Assembly (NCBI RefSeq): GCF_002291145.1
Contig: NZ_NTGE01000095.1
Location: 62,001 to 126,000, forward strand
Source: Streptomyces sp. SA15
GTDB taxonomy: Bacteria > Actinomycetota > Actinomycetes > Streptomycetales > Streptomycetaceae
Reading direction: 5' to 3'
Length of the DNA stretch: 64,000 bases
A program made the translations under genes and the position numbers. Shown here piece by piece: positions 31,888 through 41,260 of this stretch; position 1 is the first letter of the stretch; each line of letters begins with the position of its first letter. Under the pieces are notes generated by a model. It made no database searches and was not told the DNA's origin. It saw nothing but the letters and a program-made list of their open reading frames with translations.

Positions 31888-34464
31888 TCACCAGTCGAGC
31901 GCGACGTCATAGCAGGAGAAGCGGGTGGAGTGGCAGGCATCGCAGTGTGTGTGCCAGGGGGCGCACGGTTCGCCGCAGGAGGCGCAACGGCCATGCGTGG
32001 CCAGGGGCCGGGAAGCGGCCACCAGTTGGTTGATGCGTTCAGCGGCTGCCTGCTCGCGGGCCGCCACCTCCTCCGAGCTCAGGCCGCCACATTCACGGTC
32101 GAAGGCCAGGACGGCAGTACCCAGGTCTCGCATGGTCGCGGCGTACTCCTCGGCTTGGGGCAACGTCATTCGTTCGATACGAGCGCGCGGGCGGATCAAG
32201 TGGTGCAGGGCCGTGCCGCGCAGGACCGCCCGGCAAACGGCCGGGTAGGCCGGGCGGTCCGCGTCGATGGGCATGGTGATCAGACGCCAGACGGTGTGAC
32301 CGTCGCGCGGCCAGCGAGCGTCGACGTCCAGGGGTGCCCCGACGACCTGGCGTGCCACTTGTAGCTTGGCGTGGATCTCGGCCACGGGCATCGGCCGCAG
32401 CCATGAGCGCTCCTGGGCGGCCTTACGGGCGGCAGCGGTCCAGCCGACCAGAGCGTGCGGGATCTCTCCGGGCTCCGGTCGTCCGAGGTCGGTCCAGGTG
32501 GGGCGCAGCCGAGCCGTCGTGACACGCAGGTCACCGGACCTGGCTCCATTGGCTGCCTGGACGGCCTGATCCAGAAGCCGGGCAGCGGCAGTGAGGCCGG
32601 GCAGTCGACTGCGGTAGGCGCCCACGAGCCCCTCCCCCGCATCATGGCCCCGTCGCCCGGCCCGGCCGGCGATCTGGGCGGCCTCCCAGATGAACAACTC
32701 CCGGCGGGATCGGCCGTCGTACTTGCCCGTTTCCGCGAACGCCACCGTACGCAGCGGAAGGTTGACACCGTGACCGATCACATCAGTGGTGACGATCACG
32801 TCGACGTCGCCCTCGGACAGGCGCCGGATCTGCTCGCGGCGGGCTGCGGGTGGCATCGCGCCGTAGAGGACCGTCGCCGACCGGCCCGCCTCGAGCAGTT
32901 CGCGGTGCAGAGCGAGAACGGCCTTACGGGAGAAAGCCACCACCGCGCTGGCCGGCGGGAGGGTCGCAGCCTTGGACTCCGGCATCCGGCTCAGTGCGCC
33001 GTGCCGGATATGACGGACCACCGTGATGTCCGTGCCCGGGGCGAGGAGCTTGCGCAGCAGGTCTTCGGCTTCCGGCGCGGCGCAGACGTGCACGTCGGTG
33101 TGGGCTCCGTCCAGCAGCAACCGGGTCCAGGCGTGGCCACGGTCCTCATCGGCCAGCCAGTGCGCTTCGTCGACGACCAGGAAATCGCCGACGGTGGGCG
33201 CTGCCTCGGCCGTGCAGCACAGCACCGGCGCGTCCGGGTTGAGGCGTTCCTCACCCGTGAGCAGACCAATCCGCTCCGCACCGAGCCGGGTGCGCAGCCG
33301 TTCGTAGACCTCGAAGGCAAGCATGCGCAGCGGCGCCGCGTACACGCCGGTCCGCCCGGCCTCGGCGCAGGCGGCCAGCAGGGCGATGGCGTCATATGTC
33401 TTGCCGGAGTTGGTGGGGCCCAGATGGAAGGTGACCCTGGGGTCGGCTGTCCGTTCCGGGACATGAGCGCGGGCCCGCGCGGCTGCCGCGTGCTCGCGCC
33501 GCTCTCGCAGCCGCTTCGCGGCCTGTTCTGCTTCCCGGGCCGCCTGCCGCTCGTCCTTCCGGCGCTGCGCGGCCCGCTGTTCACGCACCGCTGCCTTCCG
33601 CGCTGGGGCAGGCACCGTGGCCAGGTCATCAGCCACGCTCTGCTCGAGCAGATCCGCGGGGCTGCCGCAGTCGCGGTACTCGTCCGGGATCTCCTCCACA
33701 GCACAACCGAGTCGCGCCGCCGCGTCGGACGGGGCGACCAGCTCAGGTGCCGGGCGGCTGCGCCGGGCCCTGCGCAGAGCGGCCGTAAACTCCCGGGCGG
33801 CCTCTGCCTGCTCCTCGGGGGTGACAGGATTCGCGTGCGAGCCCAGCACGTCCGTCAGTCTCTCCTCCGCGGCACGCCTTGCGAGATGGACGGCCTCGGC
33901 CTGGCTGAGCTGCCCACGGGCGGCGGGCGGCTGCGCGGAAGGCAACCAGCACGACCACGCGGCAGCTTTCGTCCAGGGGTCACGCAGCGTCAGCAACGCC
34001 TGGGCACGGAGCCGCGAGCGGTAGCCCTCGGCCCGGCGGTCGACGCCGGAGGTCAGTTCGGCCAGGTAGGTGCCGGGCAGCCGGGCACCGAGCAGCTCGG
34101 GACGGCGCTCGGGCAACTGGCGGGCGTCAGCAGCCGAGTACTGCCAGACCTCGGCGTGATAGCGGTTGGTGTACGAACGGACCGGGCGGATAGCCCCGGC
34201 ACGCGCCAACTGATCGAAACGGTGCCTGCTGATTCCCGCGAGCCCGGCAGCCTCCGTCGCATGCACCAGGCGGGTGAGCTCGGCGAGTTCGCCAGGTTTC
34301 GCACGCCATCGGGCCACCTCGCCCGCTTTGACGAACAGCTCGCCCCCGCTCCAGCACGTACGGATCACGCCGTGTTCGATCCCCAGAGTTAACTCGTCTC
34401 GCCGCAGGCCGAGTTCCCGGCGTGCCGCTTCGAACGTGAGGTGCTTTGCTGTCGTACCGGCCAT
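31888..34464 (-). CDS. Suv3-like DEAH-box RNA helicase with N-terminal HTH and C-terminal zinc ribbon
   Basis: An 858-residue superfamily-2 helicase. Its motifs are Walker A FHLGPTNSGKTYDA (Lys355), DEAH at 432-435, a motif-III region, and QIAGRAGRRG (motif VI), the combination typical of Suv3 RNA helicases. The N-terminus (to about 120) has two HTH-like stretches (ARRELGLRRDELTLGIEHGVI and AAGLAGISRHRFDQLARAG). An Arg/Ala/Glu-rich helix at 290-340 precedes the core. The C-terminus has CASCGEPCAPWHTHCDAC, a zinc ribbon. Leu25 is a TTA codon (34390-34392), a bldA-dependence mark. ATG at 34464 has GGAGG 6 nt upstream. Confidence 0.85.
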   Translation of the reverse strand: MAGTTAKHLTFEAARRELGLRRDELTLGIEHGVIRTCWSGGELFVKAGEVARWRAKPGELAELTRLVHATEAAGLAGISRHRFDQLARAGAIRPVRSYTNRYHAEVWQYSAADARQLPERRPELLGARLPGTYLAELTSGVDRRAEGYRSRLRAQALLTLRDPWTKAAAWSCWLPSAQPPAARGQLSQAEAVHLARRAAEERLTDVLGSHANPVTPEEQAEAAREFTAALRRARRSRPAPELVAPSDAAARLGCAVEEIPDEYRDCGSPADLLEQSVADDLATVPAPARKAAVREQRAAQRRKDERQAAREAEQAAKRLRERREHAAAARARAHVPERTADPRVTFHLGPTNSGKTYDAIALLAACAEAGRTGVYAAPLRMLAFEVYERLRTRLGAERIGLLTGEERLNPDAPVLCCTAEAAPTVGDFLVVDEAHWLADEDRGHAWTRLLLDGAHTDVHVCAAPEAEDLLRKLLAPGTDITVVRHIRHGALSRMPESKAATLPPASAVVAFSRKAVLALHRELLEAGRSATVLYGAMPPAARREQIRRLSEGDVDVIVTTDVIGHGVNLPLRTVAFAETGKYDGRSRRELFIWEAAQIAGRAGRRGHDAGEGLVGAYRSRLPGLTAAARLLDQAVQAANGARSGDLRVTTARLRPTWTDLGRPEPGEIPHALVGWTAAARKAAQERSWLRPMPVAEIHAKLQVARQVVGAPLDVDARWPRDGHTVWRLITMPIDADRPAYPAVCRAVLRGTALHHLIRPRARIERMTLPQAEEYAATMRDLGTAVLAFDRECGGLSSEEVAAREQAAAERINQLVAASRPLATHGRCASCGEPCAPWHTHCDACHSTRFSCYDVALDW

Positions 34465-34601
34465 GATGTCCTCCCCCGTGTTCACCGTGCTTCACACTGT
34501 GACACCTGGGTCTGACAATCAGTTACCGAACTGTCACTGGAGGTGAGATGAGCCTTGTGACCAACCCGCGATCCAGGAGCCGTCCAGCGCAGCGCAGCCT
34601 G

Positions 34602-35048
34602 TCAGAGTCGCGGTACGGGGCCCCGCGGACAATAGCCCTCCTCGGCCAGCCAGGCGCGGGCCCGCCCACGCTGTCGTTCATCGCAGAACCTGTGGTACCG
34701 ACGCCAGGAGCGCTCGTCACGGGCGAGGGCGTCCTTGAAGCGCCGGAAGGTGCCCCGCCCGCCAAGGGCGATCCGCAGCCGGTCGGCAAGGGCGGCGTCG
34801 CCGAGCCCGTCGATGAACAGCTCCATGTCCCGGTAACCGGCCCGGGAGCCCAGAGCCGGAACGTACAGCCATCGCTCGGGATCGTCCGTCTCCTCGCCCG
34901 GGGGCCCGGGCTCCAGCTCCTCAGTGAACGCCGGTCGGCACTCCCCGGTGGACAGATCGAGCCGGCCGGCGGACTCAGCCGGGTCACCTTCCAGCAGCAT
35001 GACGAGCATCTCCATATCGACCGGAATTGGGCGCAGGAGGGGGAACAC
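34602..35048 (-). CDS. UPF0158 family protein
   Basis: A 148-residue protein from GTG 35048 (GGGAG 5-6 nt upstream). The core WLYVPALGSRAGYRDMELFIDGLGDAALADRLRIALGGRGTFRRFKDALARD has the UPF0158 pattern of Trp-x-Tyr, a YRDME box and GxGAFRRFKD. An in-frame extension to 35210 exists, and its distal part (LFVCVGFRGDEELADRLRAV) looks coding, so a longer start cannot be excluded. The role is unknown. It lies upstream of the Suv3-like gene on the same strand with 137 bp between. Confidence 0.7.
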   Translation of the reverse strand: MFPLLRPIPVDMEMLVMLLEGDPAESAGRLDLSTGECRPAFTEELEPGPPGEETDDPERWLYVPALGSRAGYRDMELFIDGLGDAALADRLRIALGGRGTFRRFKDALARDERSWRRYHRFCDERQRGRARAWLAEEGYCPRGPVPRL

Positions 35049-35446
35049 CGCGTCTCCCGTGACCGCGCGCAGCCGGTCCGCCAGCTCCTCATCGCCCCGG
35101 AAGCCAACACAAACGAAGAGAATCTCTCCGACCGGCCGATCCACCCATCTGAGGGATCTCAGCAAGGAGTGATCTGCTGTCCGGGTGTTCCCGGCGAGAC
35201 CCTCCTGCACCCCGAGTCCTGGTTCGGGCGGCGGAGCAGCTGGCTCCGTACTCGCTTCACAGAACCAGCACGGTCCGAACGAACGGTTCGGGGTCTACGC
35301 GGCGGCCCGACAGCCTCGCATGCTCATCTCCCCTGAAATCCTGGCCGGTGTGTCGCTCCTTATCTCCTGAGCGTCAAAGGCGACCACGAACAGCATGAAG
35401 CGCCACCCGCCACGGCGCCCTCCGGCAACGCCAAGGGGCAATGCCG
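35049..35446. other. Gap between the UPF0158 gene and the aldolase operon
   Basis: Nearly 400 bp. The left 160 bp may be the 5' part of the UPF0158 gene if the longer start is right. The remaining 35211-35446 shows no gene, hairpin or repeat that I can defend. Confidence 0.4.
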
Positions 35447-36121
35447 CTAGTCCTCGATCACGAGCCCCTTCGACGCGAGAAGCGGCTCGAGACCGCACAT
35501 CTCGATGACCGTCCTTCCCGCCCGGTACGCGGAGATGTAGCCGGCCTCGGCGTCGACCCGCTCCTGTGAGGCGGTGGTCACCGCGGCGGCGTCCTCGCGG
35601 CGGACGACGACCGCGCCGTCGGCGTCGGCCCGCATCACGTCACCTGGGCGGACGAGTACGCCGCCGATGGTGACCGGCTCGCACATCGGCCCGACTGTCT
35701 CCTTGACCGTGCCCTTGATGGACACACTGCGGGAGAAGACGGGGAATCCCAGGGCGCGCAGGTCCTCGGTGTCCCGGACGCCCGTGTCGGTGATCAGGCC
35801 GCCGAGTCCCTTGGCCTGGCAGGCGTTGGCGAGAACGTCCCCGAAGGAGCCCGCCTCCTCGTAGGCGCCGGCGGACACGACGACGACATCCCCCGGGCGG
35901 GCGTAGGCGATAGCGGTCTGCAGCATCAGGTTGTCGCGCGGTGCGCACTGGACCGTGAAGGCGGGGCCGCACAGGGACATGCGGTGGTCGACCGGCTTGA
36001 TGGCCGAATCCAGCGCCCCGAGCCGGCCCTGCGCTTCGTGAATGGTGGCCGAGGAGAAGGCACCCAGCTGCTTCACCAGAGCGGCGTCCGGCCGCTCGAA
36101 CTTCGTACTGACGCGGATCAT
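35447..36121 (-). CDS. RraA-like HMG/CHA aldolase family protein
   Basis: A 224-residue class-II pyruvate aldolase-like protein. The signature GLGGLITDTGVRDTEDLRALGFPVFS supplies the GxxxDxxxRD metal and pyruvate site of 4-hydroxy-4-methyl-2-oxoglutarate (HMG) / CHA aldolases, distinct from the GVVVNGAVRD of RNase-inhibitor RraA. Such enzymes release pyruvate from HMG or from 4-carboxy-4-hydroxy-2-oxoadipate. It is the last gene of the island operon, 9 bp after the aminotransferase. AAAGG lies 7 nt upstream of the ATG. Confidence 0.85.
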   Translation of the reverse strand: MIRVSTKFERPDAALVKQLGAFSSATIHEAQGRLGALDSAIKPVDHRMSLCGPAFTVQCAPRDNLMLQTAIAYARPGDVVVVSAGAYEEAGSFGDVLANACQAKGLGGLITDTGVRDTEDLRALGFPVFSRSVSIKGTVKETVGPMCEPVTIGGVLVRPGDVMRADADGAVVVRREDAAAVTTASQERVDAEAGYISAYRAGRTVIEMCGLEPLLASKGLVIED

Positions 36122-36130
36122 GACGACCTT

Positions 36131-37345
36131 TCAGGCGGAGGGAGCGGAGGACAGGCCGGCGCAGGCCGTCGCGAGGCGCGCGCATGCCTCGGTGAGGACG
36201 TCCGTCGACGTGGCGAAAGAGATGCGGAAGTAGCCGGGTGCGCCGTACGCGGCTCCGTGGATCACCGCTACCTGCCGGCTGTCGAGCAGGTAGCGGGCGA
36301 AGTCCTCGTCGTTCTGTATCCGGCTTCCCGACGGTGTGAACTGCCCGATGGCGTCGTGGCAGTTCACCAGGAGGTAGAAGCCCCCGTCGGGAACGGTGCA
36401 GCTGAGCCGGGGAACGTCGTTGACGAGTTTCGCCGTGGCATCGCGGCGTTCGCGGTAGACGTGCACGGTGTCCCGGACGAAGTCCTGCGGTCCCGTGAGC
36501 GCGGCGGCAGCGGCGGCCTGGCTCACGGACGAGGGGCAGGAGGAGGTCTGGGACTGCAGCGTGTTGATCGCGGTCACCAGGTCCGCAGGCCCCACGCCGT
36601 AGCCGATGCGCCAACCGGTCATCGCGTACGTCTTGGAGACGCCGTTGGTGAGGAACATCCGGTCGGCCAGGCGTGGTTCGACGGCTGCCAGGGACGCGGC
36701 GGCCTCCTCGCGGTACCAGATCTCGTCGTAGATCTCGTCGGTGAGGACACGCACGTGTGGATGGTCCAGCAACACCTGGGCCAGTTCGTGCAGTTCACCG
36801 GCGGTGTAGGCGGATCCGGTCGGGTTGCCGGGGGTGTTGAGGACGACCCAGCGTGTTCGCGCGGTGATCGCCGCCCCGAGCCGCTGCGGAGTCAGCTTGA
36901 AGCCGTCCGCCTCGGGACAGTCGACGATCACCGGAGTGCCGTCGTTCGCGCGGACCATGTCCGGATAGGACACCCAGTACGGGGCGGGGACGATGACCTC
37001 GTCCCCTTCGTCCAGGGTGGCCATCAGGGCGAGGAAGATGACCTGCTTGGCTCCACCGCCGACCGTGATCTGCGCGTCGGAGAAGTCCAGGCCGTGGCGC
37101 TCTCGCAGCTTCCCCGTGATCGCGGCGCGCAGAGCCGAAGTGCCGTTCACCGGGGTGTACTTGGTCTCCCCCGCCTCGATCGCCCTGATCGCGGCGGCTT
37201 TGACGTGGTCCGGGGTGTCGAAGTCGGGCTCGCCCACGGTGAGATCGAGGATGGTAAGTCCCCGACTCTTGAGTTCGCGCACGCGCTGCGCCGCCGCCGT
37301 ACTCGGTGAGGGCTTGATGCGCCGTACTCGCTCGGCCGTGTGCAT
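36131..37345 (-). CDS. PLP-dependent aspartate-type aminotransferase
   Basis: A 404-residue fold-type I aminotransferase. It has GGGAKQVIFLALMATLDEGDEVIVPAPYWVSYPDMV, NTPGNPTGSAYT, LTDEIYDEIWY and the Schiff-base lysine in LTNGVSKTYAMTGWRIGY. These fit the aspartate-aminotransferase subgroup that often acts on dicarboxylic amino acids. In context it may convert a glutamate analogue to its 2-oxoacid before the aldolase. It starts 4 bp after the SDR stop. Confidence 0.88.
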   Translation of the reverse strand: MHTAERVRRIKPSPSTAAAQRVRELKSRGLTILDLTVGEPDFDTPDHVKAAAIRAIEAGETKYTPVNGTSALRAAITGKLRERHGLDFSDAQITVGGGAKQVIFLALMATLDEGDEVIVPAPYWVSYPDMVRANDGTPVIVDCPEADGFKLTPQRLGAAITARTRWVVLNTPGNPTGSAYTAGELHELAQVLLDHPHVRVLTDEIYDEIWYREEAAASLAAVEPRLADRMFLTNGVSKTYAMTGWRIGYGVGPADLVTAINTLQSQTSSCPSSVSQAAAAAALTGPQDFVRDTVHVYRERRDATAKLVNDVPRLSCTVPDGGFYLLVNCHDAIGQFTPSGSRIQNDEDFARYLLDSRQVAVIHGAAYGAPGYFRISFATSTDVLTEACARLATACAGLSSAPSA

Positions 37346-37349
37346 GTGA

Positions 37350-38093
37350 TCAGCCCTCCCTGCGCTCGAAGTTGAGGCCGCCGGGGACCTGAAAGGTGGG
37401 CAGGATCTCGATGTGGCCGATGTTGACGTGCCGGGGCGCGTCGACGGCGAACTCGATGGAGTCGGCGATGTCCTCGGGCTTGAGGGACTCGTAGCCGTCG
37501 TAGAACTGCCGCTGGGCCTCCTCCATGTCGCCGAGCAAGCGACCGAAGATCTCCGTCTCCACGCGTCCGGGGCAGATCTCGGTGACGCGGACCCGGCGGC
37601 CGTAGCCGTCGACCCGCAGTTGGCGGGAGAGGGTGTGCACGGCTGCCTTGGTGGCGTGGTAGATGGTGTTGCCGCCGAAGTTGTAGACGCCGGCGATGGA
37701 ACTGATGTTGACGATGTGGCCGAGGTCGCGCTCCACCATGCCGGGCATGAGCAGCCGGACCAGGTGCAGCACGGCCTGGATGTTGACGGCGACCTGCTCG
37801 TCGACGGCGAACTCGTCGGCGGTCAGGATGTTGCCGGTCCGTGAGACTCCCGCGTTGTTGACGAGGACGTCGACCTCCAGGCCGCCCAGGGCGGCGGTGA
37901 GCGCCCCGGTGTCGGTGATGTCGACGGCGTGCGGGACGCAGCCGGTGGCGCGGGCGAGGGCGTCGAGCCGTTCGGCGTTGCGCGCCACCGCGTGGACCTC
38001 CAGGCCGCGCTTGGCGAGTCGCTCGACGACCACGGCTCCGATGCCGGTCGACGCTCCGGTGACGAGGGCCGTCCTGTAGTCGGAGATGGGCAT
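37350..38093 (-). CDS. Short-chain dehydrogenase/reductase (YdfG-like)
   Basis: A 247-residue classical SDR. The cofactor motif TGASTGIG is at 12-19 and VNNAGVSRTG follows. The catalytic triad is Ser in NISSIAGVYNFGG with Tyr-x-x-x-Lys in IYHATKAAV, then CPGRVETEIF. The end (LPTFQVPGGLNFERREG) resembles YdfG-type 3-hydroxyacid dehydrogenases, so it may oxidise or reduce a hydroxyacid. The substrate is not known. Confidence 0.88.
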   Translation of the reverse strand: MPISDYRTALVTGASTGIGAVVVERLAKRGLEVHAVARNAERLDALARATGCVPHAVDITDTGALTAALGGLEVDVLVNNAGVSRTGNILTADEFAVDEQVAVNIQAVLHLVRLLMPGMVERDLGHIVNISSIAGVYNFGGNTIYHATKAAVHTLSRQLRVDGYGRRVRVTEICPGRVETEIFGRLLGDMEEAQRQFYDGYESLKPEDIADSIEFAVDAPRHVNIGHIEILPTFQVPGGLNFERREG

Positions 38094-38139
38094 GCTGATG
38101 TGCTCCTTGGTGTGGGGGGTGTGCGGGTGCGTGTGGCTG

Positions 38140-39456
38140 TCAGGCGTCGCGCAGCGGCAGGTGGGCCCGGTCCTTCACACGGGACACCGCGATGAGCGTG
38201 CCGAGGGCGGTGATGACGGCGTAGAAGGCCGGCATGTTGACGTTGCCCGTGCGGGCGATGAGGTAGGTCATCAGCAGGGGTGCCGTACCGCCGAAGAGGG
38301 CCGAGGAGAGGTTGTAGCCCAGGCCGTAGGCGGAGTAGCGCACCCGGGTCGGGAAGAGTTCGACGAGCAGGATGTGGATGACACCTGTGTGGCCGGCGAA
38401 CACGACCGCCATGATGCAGGCGCCGATGACCGCGAGGGCGACGTTGCCGGTGCCGATCAGCAGGTAACAGGGGATGCCGACGACGGCCATGGCGACGGCG
38501 GCCGCGGCGAGGACCTTCTTGCGGCCGATCCGGTCGGAGAGACGGCCCATGTAGGGGATGGCGATACAGATCGCGACCAGGCTGGAGGCGGTGACGAGGA
38601 GGCCCTGCACCTTGCTGAAGTGAAGCTCGCTGCTCATGAACGTGGGCATGTAGCTGAACAGGACGTAGTAGCCGGAGCCGTTCATCAGGGGGATGAACAG
38701 GGCCAGCAGCATGGCGCGGCGGTGCTCGGCGGACGCGAACGCCTCCTTGAGGGGGTTTTTGGACAGGCCGTCCTCTTCCTTCAGGCGCGTGAAGTTCGGC
38801 GTGTCGCTGATGCGCTTGCGGATGTAGATGCCGGCGACGCCGAGCGGGACGGCGAGCAGGAACGGGATGCGCCAGCCCCATGACTCCATGCGTGCGCTGC
38901 CGAGTCCGCTGGTCATGGCGGCGGCGACCAGCGTGCCGGTGAGCAGGGCGAGGAACGACGCTATCTGCGCGTAGCTGGTGTAGAGGCCCCGCTTGCCCTC
39001 CGGGGCGTGCTCGGCGAGGAAGCTCATGGCGCCGGACGCCTCACCGCCGACGGAGAAGCCCTGCGCGACGCGCAGCAGGATCAGCAGGGCGGGCGCCGCG
39101 ATGCCGATGCTCGCGTAGGTGGGCAGCACGCCGATGGCCGCGGTGGCGACGCTGATGAGCAGGATGACGAAGACCAGCATCCGCTGGCGTCCGATGCGGT
39201 CGCCGAGGTGGCCGCAGATGACGGCGCCGAGGGGGCGGAAGAAGAAGGAGACGGCGTAGCCGAGGAAGACGAACTGGACGGCGGTCGCGTTGTCCGTGTT
39301 CGGGAAGAAGACGGCGGCGAGCGATCCGGCCATGAAGCCGAAGATGCCGTTGTCGTACAGCTCGGCGAAGATCCCGACGCACCCCGCGAGGGTGACCTTG
39401 CGGGCTGTTTTGGGATCGACGGTGTTGGGGACGGGCTGAGCGGCCATGGTCGTCAT
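38140..39456 (-). CDS. MFS transporter of the metabolite:H+ symporter (MHS) family
   Basis: A 438-residue 12-TM transporter. It has the MHS motif GHLGDRIGRQRMLVF after TM2, RVAQGFSVGGEASGAMSFLAEHAPEGKRG and GRLSDRIGRKKVL in the second half. MHS proteins take up dicarboxylates, betaine, proline and aromatic acids, so it probably imports the operon's substrate. ATG at 39456 has AGGAGA 6 nt upstream. A start at 39501 is unlikely. Confidence 0.9.
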   Translation of the reverse strand: MTTMAAQPVPNTVDPKTARKVTLAGCVGIFAELYDNGIFGFMAGSLAAVFFPNTDNATAVQFVFLGYAVSFFFRPLGAVICGHLGDRIGRQRMLVFVILLISVATAAIGVLPTYASIGIAAPALLILLRVAQGFSVGGEASGAMSFLAEHAPEGKRGLYTSYAQIASFLALLTGTLVAAAMTSGLGSARMESWGWRIPFLLAVPLGVAGIYIRKRISDTPNFTRLKEEDGLSKNPLKEAFASAEHRRAMLLALFIPLMNGSGYYVLFSYMPTFMSSELHFSKVQGLLVTASSLVAICIAIPYMGRLSDRIGRKKVLAAAAVAMAVVGIPCYLLIGTGNVALAVIGACIMAVVFAGHTGVIHILLVELFPTRVRYSAYGLGYNLSSALFGGTAPLLMTYLIARTGNVNMPAFYAVITALGTLIAVSRVKDRAHLPLRDA

Positions 39457-39548
39457 GGCGTCTCCTGTCTGGCAGCAGGCGTGGGATGAGGGGACGTTCA
39501 AACTCCGTGCGGGCGGGGCGAAGGGGCGCTGCTGAGCGGGTGCGGGGG

Positions 39549-40535
39549 TCAGTCGGCGGCGGGAGTGCGAATGCGCAGGGCGTCGAAGGCCGTGCGGACG
39601 CGGGTCCTCAGCGCGTCGACGGCGCCTCGCTGTGCGCGGTGGGCGGCGACCGCCTGGTCGAGGGTGCGGTGGCGGAAGCGGATGGTCTGCCCGGGGCGCA
39701 CCTGCCCCAGGGCGGACAGACCGGTGGCGGTGACGACGGCCAGGACGGGGTAGCCGGCCGTGACGCCGCGGCCTCGGTGCAGCACGAGGAGTTCGTCCCC
39801 GGCCGGCACCTCGACGGCGCCGACGGGGACGCCGCGGGAGAGGACCTCGCCCTGGGTGATGCGGCGGGGCACCTCGCCCTGCAGCCGCAGGCCGATGTGG
39901 TTGCTGCGCGGGCTGACGGTGAAGGGTGCGTCGAGCAGGCGCTGTCCCGTGTCTCCGAACTCGGCCCGGTCGGGGCCGTCGGTGACGTCGATGGTCCAGG
40001 TGGTGGGGAACGGGGGGACGGGTGCGTTCAGGCGGAACAGCGGGATCCGCGAGAAGGGGTGGTCGATGGGCGGGCAGGCGGTGCGCAGAGCGAGTTCCTC
40101 ACCTTCGCGCAGGGCGGGCCCGAATCCCAGGACGGTGTCGGGGGCGCAGCTTCCCTGCAGGTGGTCGGCCTCGAACGAGCCGAGTACGGCCAGGTAGACG
40201 CGCAGTCCGCGCCTGATGCCGGTGACCCGGACGGTCTCGCCGGCGCGCACGGGGACCGGTTCCCACTGCGGGTGGACCGTTCCTCCGACGGTCACGTCGG
40301 CGGGGGCGCCGGTCACGGCAATAAGGATGTCGCCGGAGGGAACGCACGCGAAGTCGAGATCCGTGATCTCCAGCAGTGGGGCGCGCTCGTCGTTGCCGCA
40401 CAAGACGTTGGCGACGCGCGCCGAGTGCTGGTCGGAGGCTCCGTTGGCGGGCAGACCGTAGCGGGAGCGGCCGACACGGCCGAGGTCCTGCACGGTGGCG
40501 ATGCCCGCGGTGCGGATGGTGAGGGTGTCAGCCAT
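39549..40535 (-). CDS. pxpC: 5-oxoprolinase subunit C / biotin-dependent carboxyltransferase family
   Basis: A 328-residue protein with the KipA/PxpC pattern: AGIATVQDLGRVGRSRYGLPANGASDQHSARVANVLCGND, then SPRSNHIGLRLQGE and ILSRG-like GEVLSRGVPVGAVEVPAGDELLVL. With PxpA and PxpB it forms ATP-dependent 5-oxoprolinase, which opens pyroglutamate to glutamate. Its start overlaps the pxpB end by 8 bp. Confidence 0.93.
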   Translation of the reverse strand: MADTLTIRTAGIATVQDLGRVGRSRYGLPANGASDQHSARVANVLCGNDERAPLLEITDLDFACVPSGDILIAVTGAPADVTVGGTVHPQWEPVPVRAGETVRVTGIRRGLRVYLAVLGSFEADHLQGSCAPDTVLGFGPALREGEELALRTACPPIDHPFSRIPLFRLNAPVPPFPTTWTIDVTDGPDRAEFGDTGQRLLDAPFTVSPRSNHIGLRLQGEVPRRITQGEVLSRGVPVGAVEVPAGDELLVLHRGRGVTAGYPVLAVVTATGLSALGQVRPGQTIRFRHRTLDQAVAAHRAQRGAVDALRTRVRTAFDALRIRTPAAD

Positions 40536-41259
40536 GGCAGTCCGTCAGGGACATGTCTGCGTAGCCGTCCCACTGTCCGGGTGTGATGGGGAGGAATCGC
40601 AAGCTGTCGCCGGGCTGATAGGCGGTGATCGGGTCGTGGTGCAGATCGAGGACGCGCACGGGGGTGCGCCCGAGGAGCGGCCAGCCGCCGGGCGAGGGCA
40701 TCGGGCAGATGACCGCCTGCCGGCCGGCGACAGCGACCGAGCCGGGATCGACGCGGGTGCGGGGCGACGCCAGCCGCGGCACCGGCCTCGGGAAGGGCGG
40801 TCCGTCCGTCATCGGCGCCCCCGCGGGCGCGCCGAGGCAACGTACGGTGAGGTCGGTCCCGGAGTGGATGGCGATGACCTCCCTCTCGGTCAGGTCGAGT
40901 TGACCGGCGACTTCGGGCAGATCGGGCCCGTACTCGCCGCCGTAGACGACGGGGACGACGAAGCGTCGCGGCGGTGCCGTCCGCACGGGGTTCGGCCCGA
41001 GGCGGGCGGCCTCGTGCGACAGGGCGCGCCTGACCGTGTCGTGGTCGGTACGGGTGCAGTCGAACTCCACGAGCAGGGCGTCATAGGTGGGTACCACGTC
41101 GTGGACACCGGTGAGCTGGACGGCGTCCAGGGCGTCGGCCAGGGCGTGGACGAGCCGCCAGGCGTCTTCGGCGTCCGGGCCCACGGCCTTGGCGACCAAG
41201 GCGGAGTCACCGCAGTCCGTGATCGTGACGTTGGGGTTGGCATCGACGTTGGCGTTCAT
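40528..41259 (-). CDS. pxpB: 5-oxoprolinase subunit B / KipI-like allophanate hydrolase domain
   Basis: A 243-residue PxpB: ITDCGDSALVAKAV at the N-terminus, RFVVPVVYGGEYGPDLPEVA, then the family ending PGGWPLLGRTPVRVLDLHHDPITAYQPGDSLRFLPI. It begins 1 bp after pxpA and overlaps pxpC, so the three are made together. Confidence 0.93.
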   Translation of the reverse strand: MNANVDANPNVTITDCGDSALVAKAVGPDAEDAWRLVHALADALDAVQLTGVHDVVPTYDALLVEFDCTRTDHDTVRRALSHEAARLGPNPVRTAPPRRFVVPVVYGGEYGPDLPEVAGQLDLTEREVIAIHSGTDLTVRCLGAPAGAPMTDGPPFPRPVPRLASPRTRVDPGSVAVAGRQAVICPMPSPGGWPLLGRTPVRVLDLHHDPITAYQPGDSLRFLPITPGQWDGYADMSLTDCHG

Positions 41260-41260
41260 G

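Noticed and set aside
31385..31994. Minus-strand frames in the gap after the polymerase gene
   Set aside because: Arg-rich composition, no ribosome site and no family resemblance; probably chance open frames.
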